The notes beneath the pieces are model-generated. The model made no database searches and was not told the origin of the DNA. It was given only the letters and a program-made list of their open reading frames with translations. The position numbers and the translations under genes were made by a program. Of a stretch of DNA of 64,000 nt, positions 57,017-64,000 are shown one piece after another; within the stretch, counting starts at the first letter, position 1, and the number at the start of each line of letters is the position of its first letter. Source of the DNA: Salminus brasiliensis (Eukaryota; Chordata; Actinopteri; Characiformes; Bryconidae); assembly GCF_030463535.1 (NCBI RefSeq), contig NC_132892.1, positions 30,037,411-30,101,410 of the forward strand, read 5' to 3'.

Positions 57017-60000
57017 ATGCTTTGCCAAGAAGGCACAATCCACAACCTCAGCTGGGGCTTCATCATTGGGGGATTCCTCTACCTCCTCCGACAGATGACC
57101 ACACACACCCCGTATGGGCGTTATGTGGAGCTCCAAAGCCCTGGGGTGATGGTTCCAGCCAAAGCTGCCTGGCTGATCCAGGAGCTGCCCTCGTTTCTGG
57201 TTCCGGGGCTTCTGCTGCTTACCACAGAAAGCTCCACCGACATGGGGAGATACCTTCTGCTCTGGACCTACATGCTGCACTACTTCCAACGGTAGGGTTC
57301 TTCTATAAGATACACTCTAAAGCTTAGAATGAAGGTAAAAGCAGAGGGGTCCTACAGGGGCTTTCTTCAGTACCGACAGTACAGGTCATTTGGGCTATTT
57401 AGAACCAGGGCCATTCAAATAAGCACTAGAGTGCAAAATACATTAAAATGTGTCATTAAAAATGTGCTGCTTAAAAAAAAAGTAGCCCAAAAATTGTTCC
57501 ACTATTGAGGGGCCACCACGTTTTACACACATAAGAGTCCTCTTTTTTTTTTTTTTTTAGCAAATATAATATTGTGCGAGCAGTGTAGGATAGCATAGTT
57601 CCACAGATTTTAATATGTAAACAAATAAATAAATAAATAAATAAACAAACAAATAAATGGGCACAGCTGCAGTAGCGCCGTAGCCATGGAAACCAAACTC
57701 GGCGCGCTTGTTTACTCGGTAGCATTTCCTCACAAAAACCCACAAAAACGACTTAATTAACCTTCGTCTTTTACAAAATTAGCCTGAAAACATTAAACAA
57801 ACAGTGTCTCAATCTAGTGAATCTAAAATTCTCACCTAAAACACAATAAAAACGAGAGATTATCTCACTTAACTCACTAAACAATGAAGTCTCTGGAGAC
57901 TCTGGCTGAGTGGAAGTCACGGTCTTCAAAATAAAAGCCCCCCCCCCCAGCTTACCATCATTATCATTACAAAAACTGACAAAGGTAGGATACATTCACT
58001 ACATGTCCAAATGTTTGTGGACACCCCTTTTAATGAATGCATTCGGCTACTTTGACACACCCAGCTTTAGTCAGGTTTAGTCCCTGTGGAAGATAAACTC
58101 CTACCCAAGCAAGGCTTTGATAGATCTGACAGATGATCATCACCCCACCTCCTCCAAACCTCCAACTCAGTCCCAAAAGTACTGGATGGAGCACCAACCA
58201 TCATTGGTTGGTACCCCACTGGTTAATACCCATGTAGCCCAGGCCTGGCATTAGGCAGCATGGTGCCAATAGGGTCATGCTTATCTGAGAGTCCTATTCT
58301 ATTGGCAGTTCTTATCCACAGGGACAATGAAGGGCGATAAGCGTAGATAAATACATAGCGTAGATATGCGGCCTTTCTTCTTCAGTTGGGTTTCTGAGCA
58401 AGTGCTGCTGCTGTGGTGTAATGGTGTGTAACAGGCCGTGGTTGAATTGGAATTGCGAAACTTCTCGCATTACAGTGTGCCGTTGGCCTGTGAGCCCCAG
58501 GCCGAGACGCTGAGCGCACATCTTTCTTTCAGTCTTTCAGGTTATTTACACACATTACATTACTTTACATTCAGTTTGCAACCATGCACTGAATCAACCA
58601 GTCCAACAGATCCCGTCAGAAAGACAGAACCACATGAAATGGTTGTCAAACGTGTCTCAGCAAGCAGGAGGAAAAGGAGGGATACTGAGCCAGTAATTAC
58701 AGAGGGAAAGTAGGGTCCAGGAAATGGTGCAACTGCGAACACATCAGTACAGTCTAGTCGAGGCATTTCCCTTTCCTTTCATTTTTTCCAGTAAGGCATT
58801 TCACAGTCTATGTGAGGCTATGTTAAATATAGGTTATATAGGTTATTGTGTGATGTTTAAACTTTACATATGTAAAATACACAATATGGACATATGGACT
58901 ACCCCCCCCCCCCCCAGAGCTCTGCAGTTATTGCGCCAGTTGGAGACTTTTCTGAGCTCTGAGCTCAGCACTCGACCCTGACCCCGCTCTGTAACTTTAC
59001 ATGGTCATTAGAAGAAGTGTCCACAAACATTTGGACATATGGCGCATAAACCACATGGACAAGTCTGTAAAAGCTATTTGAGCGCGATAGCTGCCTCTTG
59101 TGAGAAAGGAGAAATTCTTACTAAATCTAAAAACAAAAATAAAGTTATCAAATGTTATCTAACATATTTTTATAATGTTACTGTATTTTTATAGATATTT
59201 ATAATATACATTTATTCTATTATATCATAATTTATTAACACTCTTCACTGTTTTCTTATTTATCCATTTGTAATCATATCCTTTTATGCCACACATTACA
59301 AATCTCCCATATAAAAATGCAAATATATTTCGCAATGTATGAAAATGGCCAAAAGAATGATTAGATAAATATATATTTAAAAAATACTAAAAATAAACTG
59401 TATTTTTAAGCACATGTTTGGCATATATAAATTAGTAGTTTTATTAAATATGTTTTAAAACACATTTTTACAGTGAATCTGTCTTCAGGATATGCGACAT
59501 AATATTACATAACTACATAATATTTCCCTATATTTTTTTTAAATAAATGCATTTAAATTTAGTTGGTTTATAGGCAATGGACATAGGTGCTCTGCAGTTA
59601 TTAAGCCAGTTGGAGACTTTTCTGCACTATGCTCTGACCCCGCTGTGTAACTTTACATGGTCATTACATGAAGACGTGTCCACAAACATTTGGACATATA
59701 GCGCATAGTTCACAGTACGTAAACACAGTGTGCTGTAAACCACATGGCCAAGTCTGTACCACCTGGAAGCAGTCTAAGCAGTTTGAGAGGCGGCTGATTG
59801 ATTACATGGGTTCTCAGAAACCAGTAGGCCTGCTCTGCAGCCTTAGGAGGGTTTAGCCCTGAGGGTTCCTTTCTGTTCCACAGCAGCAGCCCCACCTCGA
59901 ACCCGTGTCATTTACTGTCTCTCTCTACCTTCTCTCACATTTCTGTTCTCCAGGACATTTATCTACTCTCTGCTGACCAAAGGACGGCCCTCTCCTCTCT

Positions 60001-60415
60001 ACATCGTGGTGTCGGCCGTGGTGTTTTGCTCCATGAATGGTTTCCTCCAGGGTCATTACATGCTGCACTGCGTCCAGTATGAAGCTGCCTGGCACACAGA
60101 TGTTCGGTTTATCTCAGGTATGCTCATTCAGGAGCTGAACGGGAACTAGGACTGCAGCTAATGACTATTTCCATTATCAACTGCTGTATAAATAGAGAAC
60201 CCTGGGTTGGCGGCAGAGGCCAAGGGTGCTGGGTAGATCTAGACAGGTAGATTCAGGGAGGAGCAGAGACTGGAAAACCGAGGTCATCTGGGCCTGCTTA
60301 GCGTTTTTCCACTTACCATATGGTCGGGTGTTAACTGTGTAATTGTAGATGCAGTTCAGCCGCCTGGGAGAATCGAACCATTCATTTTTACTTATAAACT
60401 GACTGTGCTATTAAT

Positions 60416-60460
<45 letters not shown>

Positions 60461-63378
60461 AGGTCTGTTGCTGTTCTTCTCAGGAATGGCCATCAACATC
60501 CACAGTGACTACATTCTACGCAACCTCAGGAAGCCAGGAGAGGTCACCTACAAAATCCCTAAAGGTGACGAACGCATCCAGCAGAGTTCTTTTCAATAGC
60601 TCATGTTTTTTTTATAACAAGAACACGCAGTTTCACTGATGCAAAGCACTAAAAGCTATTTGAGCATGATAGCGCCCTCTTGTGGAGAGCTAATGCTAGT
60701 CTGCTAAAAGTGAGTAAGGAGAAAATGATGAGTAACAAACCTGGGGCTGAATTCACAAAAGCTTTCCCAGGAAAAACCTTATGAAGAATCTTTAGATAAA
60801 CACTAAGTTTAAGAGGTTTAAATAAATGCTTCTAAAAAACAAAACAAAAATAAAGTTATCAAATGTTATCTTACAGTTTATGACAATATATTTTTATAAT
60901 GTATTTTATAAATATTTTATCATTTATATTACTTTTTTATAGATATTTATAATATAGATTTATTCTATTAAAATTTCTTAACATTCTTTATTGTTTTCTT
61001 ATTTATCCATTTGTAATCACATCCTTTTATGCCACACATTACAAATCTCTCATATAAAAATGCTAATATATTTTGCAATGTATGAAAATGGCCAAAAGAT
61101 TAAATAAATATATATTTAAAAAAAATTTTAAGCACATATTTGGCATATATGAATTTGTAGTTTTATTAAATATGTTTAAACATACATTTTTACAGTGAAT
61201 CTGTCTTCAGGATATGCTACATAATATAACATAGCTGCAAAATATTTCCCCATATATTTTTAAATAAATGCATTTAAATATATTTGGTTTATAGGCAATA
61301 TATTCTGAAATCATTTTAGTGTGTAAAATATATTGTGGAATGAAAACTAATTGAAATAGTTGTAATTAAAATAAATATTTCTATGTATTTTTATTATAAA
61401 TACATGTTTTATACATGTATTTATTATTTATTTATTTATTTAGTTAGATCTATGCAGAACAGAGGAAAAACAATCATACCAAGCATTTAGGGGAAAAAAA
61501 CACATTAAGTTTTCTTAGACTTTTTCTTAAGAGACAAGCATAAAAAAATCATTTGAAGAATAATATTTCTCATAACTTGTTTCTTAAATATGAAGAAGAA
61601 TATCTTTCTTAAGACATTTTTGTGAATCTGGCTAATCATGGCTAATCCAAAACAACACATGGACATATGCTGTGTTTCATTTGCCTCGGACGTTGGAATA
61701 ACGCCACACCAGAGCTGATCACGTTCCAGTTAAACTTCTCCAAAAACCAGTACGCTAAAGACTTCAGAGTTTACCACAACTGGTCCAACATCTTTTACCA
61801 GTGTTTTATGGTGAATCTTGCTCTTTTTTATGTCCCATAAAAGGATTTTCTCATGTTTTTCTTTGTCTCTTAAGAGACGTCTAAGAAAACTTGGTATTTT
61901 TTTTCTGCTGAATGCTTGGTATGATGGTTTTTCCTTTAGTTTGCATGGATCTAATTGAATAATGGAAACCCATATGTTTTCTATCCATTTTAAATACATT
62001 TCTTTCAATTACATTAGTTTTCATTCCAAAATATATTTCACACACTAAAATGTAGTTCAGAATATATTGCCTATGAACCAAATATATTTAAAAACATTTA
62101 TTTTAGAATGTATGGAAAAATATTAAACACAGTTATGTAGCATAACCTGAAGTTAAGTATTAGCAAATATACATTTAACATGGCAAAACTAGTTTTATAG
62201 GTAGAAATACACAGTAAATACAGTTGGCTCATTTTATATACATATATACCCCAAGTTTTTTTAACTCGAGAACTAAACGTGTAGCATTGTTGACATTGTT
62301 GGCAATACTAGTTGATAACAGCACATTATACAGTATTTTGCGCATCCAAACACCATGAAAACACCAAATACTGTCAGTCCAAAGACTGAAATTTTAATAA
62401 AGTACTGTGTGAAGGACTATTTTAATAAGACACAAACATTCAGACGTGCTAATAAGCTAATATGCAGCCATCATGGATTTTGAACTCTGGGTTGGTGAGG
62501 TTCTCCCGACTCGGAGGTTCTCAAAGTAGGAAATCCAACTGGTGGGGGTAGTTCCAGCTTGGATCTCAGCTTGGAAATTCGGAAACACCAGTTCAATGGG
62601 AAACACAGCAATAATGTTAGCATTAGATTCGTTAGAAAACCTGAGACCAGCCCAACACGACAGCGTTCACCTCTAGAAGTCATTACTGATGACTGCAGTA
62701 CAGCAACGACCACAGAATATCCTCCAACAGTGTGGAGGTTAATCCCAAAAGAACAGCGGTTCTAACGAGGGCCGATTACTCTAAATGCTACTAGCTTCTA
62801 GCTAGCATGACATCGTTTACGTTATTCGCACCGGCGCCATGACTTTATCACGGCTACGCCAGAGCCGTCCTTAGCGCTGGCCGCTTTAACCAGTCTTTAA
62901 ACCAGTTAATAAACACTGCCCTAATTGTGTGTTTCCTCAGGGGGGATGTTTGAGCTGGTGTCTGGCGCTAATTTCTTCGGGGAGATCGTGGGAGTGGTGT
63001 GGCTACGCTATAGCCGCATGGTCTCTGCCGGCCTTCGCCTTCGCGTTCTTCACGTTGTGCTCTATAGGACCACGGGCGTACCACCACCACAGGTACTTAC
63101 CATGGTGTTGGGTCACTGGGAGGTATTTCACATAGCAGGATTTCCTCATTTTATATGGTTCTGACTTTGGGCTTGAAAAAAGGGGGGTTCTACAGAGTTG
63201 GAGTTTTCTCCAGAGCCTCATTGTGGAGAAATCTACCAACTCTTCACGATAGCTCGGCCCACAACACACATGTGGCCTGTTTATTTACCAGTGTTCTCCA
63301 TTGCTCTGCAGGTACTACCTTGAGAAATTTGAAGATTACCCTAAATCACGGAAGGGAGTGATACCTTTTATCCTCTAG
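57017..63378 (+). CDS. srd5a2: Steroid 5-alpha-reductase type 2 (5 exons; one-base frameshift in exon 4)
   Basis: ER membrane enzyme reducing testosterone to dihydrotestosterone, and other delta-4 steroids, with NADPH. Exons: 57017-57291, 59954-60117, 60463-60564, 62941-63092, 63312-63378 (stop TAG). They sum to 760 bases; 759 would give 252 residues (human 254). QE in LIQELPSF (55-56) and Tyr89 in LHYF match the catalytic Gln/Glu/Tyr of the family. NIHSDYILRNLRKPGE and the C-terminal YLEKFEDYPKSRKGVIPFIL are hallmark NADPH-site sequence. Exon 4 reads correctly to GEIV and then needs one base removed to continue with EWCGYA..AYHHHR; the surplus G is in 62990-62992. All splice sites are intact. 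ATG context CACCATGC is good. Type 2 over type 1 is judged from sequence and neighbours. Confidence 0.92.
57995..58330 (-). mobile_element. MITE family A, partial hybrid copy, SRD5A2 intron 1
   Basis: Begins ACATGTCCAAATGTTTGTGG, continues partly in reverse, and ends with forward-type phrases (GGCATTAGGCAGCATGGTGC, AGTCCTATTCTATTGGCAG). It therefore looks like two half-elements joined. Confidence 0.65.
58917..59700. repeat. Direct repeat pair (MITE family C 3' parts)
   Basis: 58917-59046 and 59588-59700 share CTCTGCAGTTATT, CCAGTTGGAGACTTTTCTG, CTGACCCCGCT, GTAACTTTACATGGTCATTA and GTGTCCACAAACATTTGGAC. The element at the right edge of the window (63627-64000) carries the same stretch in reverse. 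Confidence 0.75.
59069..61305. repeat. Segmental direct duplication across SRD5A2 introns 1 and 3
   Basis: 59069-59579 and 60651-61305 are diverged copies: both start AAAAGCTATTTGAGC and contain CATTTGTAATCA, CCTTTTATGCCACACATTAC, TATGAAAATGGCCAAAAG and TTGGTTTATAGGCAAT. The second has about 140 bp that the first lacks. Exons 2 and 3 lie between them. Confidence 0.8.
60417..60456 (+). repeat. (CT)n microsatellite abutting SRD5A2 exon 3 acceptor
   Basis: About 20 CT units, then GTGCAG and exon 3. Confidence 0.9.
61205..62165. repeat. Large imperfect inverted repeat in SRD5A2 intron 3
   Basis: Left arm about 61205-61555, right arm about 61845-62165, spacer about 290 bp. Paired phrases include GGCAATATATTCTGAA, GGAATGAAAACTAAT, AATCATACCAAGCATT and TTCTTAAGAGACAA, each found inverted in the other arm. 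The left arm extends the segmental duplication above, so the right arm is a third, inverted copy. Confidence 0.8.
61685..61800 (+). other. Unassigned open stretch in the inverted-repeat spacer
   Basis: One + frame reads about 45 residues without a stop and with ordinary composition, including NATPELITFQLNFSK and FRVYHNWSNIFYQ. It has no clear splice acceptor and no ATG. Unlike its AT-rich surroundings it has balanced base use. I do not recognise the family; it could be a captured exon fragment. Confidence 0.35.
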
Positions 63379-63626
63379 TACATCAGGACATCCGTGAACA
63401 CTGGGATGCTCTGGAGGAAGTACAGGCCTTAGAGCCGCCAGCGAGACGTGCAATACGACGAAACTTTCACACCCCACACCACCACCTCTCCTCCCTGTAA
63501 CTCAGTCCTACCTCCATTCATCAAGAAGCTGCTAAGACCCTCACCTGAGTTCTCTCCTCTCACACTACAACCATAACACTCTACATGGATCCTTGAGCGA
63601 TGCCATAGGAGAACCATTTTTGTAAT
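63379..63626. other. SRD5A2 3'UTR/flank
   Basis: Unique sequence after the stop. No AATAAA is seen before the MITE that starts at about 63627. A short GAGCGATGCCATAGGAGAAC repeat piece is at 63590-63615. Confidence 0.4.
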
Positions 63627-64000
63627 AGGGATATAAAGACAAAAGTATTTGGACACACCTCCTAATCACTGAATTCAGGTGTTTCGTTCAGTCCCATTTC
63701 CACAGGTGTGTAAAATCAAGACCCAAGTCATGCAGTCGACCTTTCTTACACACATTAGTGGAAGACTGGGAGGTTCTAAAGAGCTCACTGAACTCCAGTG
63801 TCAACACCACTAACACCACCATCAGCTGTGAGTGGTGTTATTATTGAACAGTGGAAGAGTTTAGGAGGAACAGCTCACAGAGAGCAGCTCAGCTCAGAGT
63901 GTCTGTCAGACCACGTAAAGGTACAGAGCGGGGTCAGGGCCGAGTGCTGAGCTCAGAGCAGAGTGCAGAAAAGTCTCCAACTGAATCAATAACTGCATGA
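63627..64000 (-). mobile_element. MITE family C, cut by the window end
   Basis: Starts ATATAAAGACAAAAGTATTT then GGACACACC. The body includes GTGTCAACACCACTAACACC and AGCAGCTCAGCTCAGAGTG. Its distal part is the inverse of the repeats at 58917 and 59588. Confidence 0.75.

Overview
The window looks like nuclear DNA of a teleost fish. It carries five spliced vertebrate genes whose exons I could join phase by phase, a young Tc1-type transposon, tRNA-derived SINEs, many short inverted-repeat elements (MITEs), and unusually many micro- and minisatellites. An otophysan (characin- or catfish-like) source is plausible from the repeat types but cannot be settled from sequence alone. There is nothing prokaryotic: no operons, no CRISPR and no phage.

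Layout: (1) 1-9018, + strand: 3' part of UGP2 (UDP-glucose pyrophosphorylase), seven coding exons, with the 5' exons outside the window. (2) 9019-14499: convergent intergenic and 3'UTR space with old elements. (3) 14500-27817, - strand: complete SPAST (spastin), 17 coding exons, with a 1.6 kb Tc1 element in intron 3. (4) 27818-29061: divergent promoter region between SPAST and DPY30, containing a ~190 bp tandem duplication and a (TA)n run. (5) 29062-33098, + strand: complete DPY30, five coding exons. (6) 33099-37835: repeat-rich intergenic DNA. (7) 37836-47445, - strand: complete PSEN2 (presenilin-2), ten coding exons, introns loaded with minisatellites. (8) 47446-57016: SINE, trinucleotide-type repeat, and a 5.5 kb AT-rich satellite. 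(9) 57017-63378, + strand: SRD5A2 (steroid 5-alpha-reductase 2), five exons with a one-base frameshift in exon 4. (10) A truncated MITE at the right edge.

The genes do not form a pathway: sugar-nucleotide synthesis (UGP2), microtubule severing (SPAST), H3K4 methyltransferase cofactor (DPY30), gamma-secretase protease (PSEN2), steroid reduction (SRD5A2). They share a neighbourhood. The head-to-head SPAST/DPY30 pair with SRD5A2 nearby matches the human 2p22-p23 order as I remember it, while UGP2 and PSEN2 flank them here.

I found no convincing new biological system. The observations most worth a second look are the spastin membrane hairpin built from a 21-bp tandem repeat, the SRD5A2 frameshift, dinucleotide runs abutting about a third of splice acceptors, an open frame running from PSEN2 exon 9 into an intronic 45-bp minisatellite, the satellite, and a long inverted repeat in SRD5A2 intron 3.
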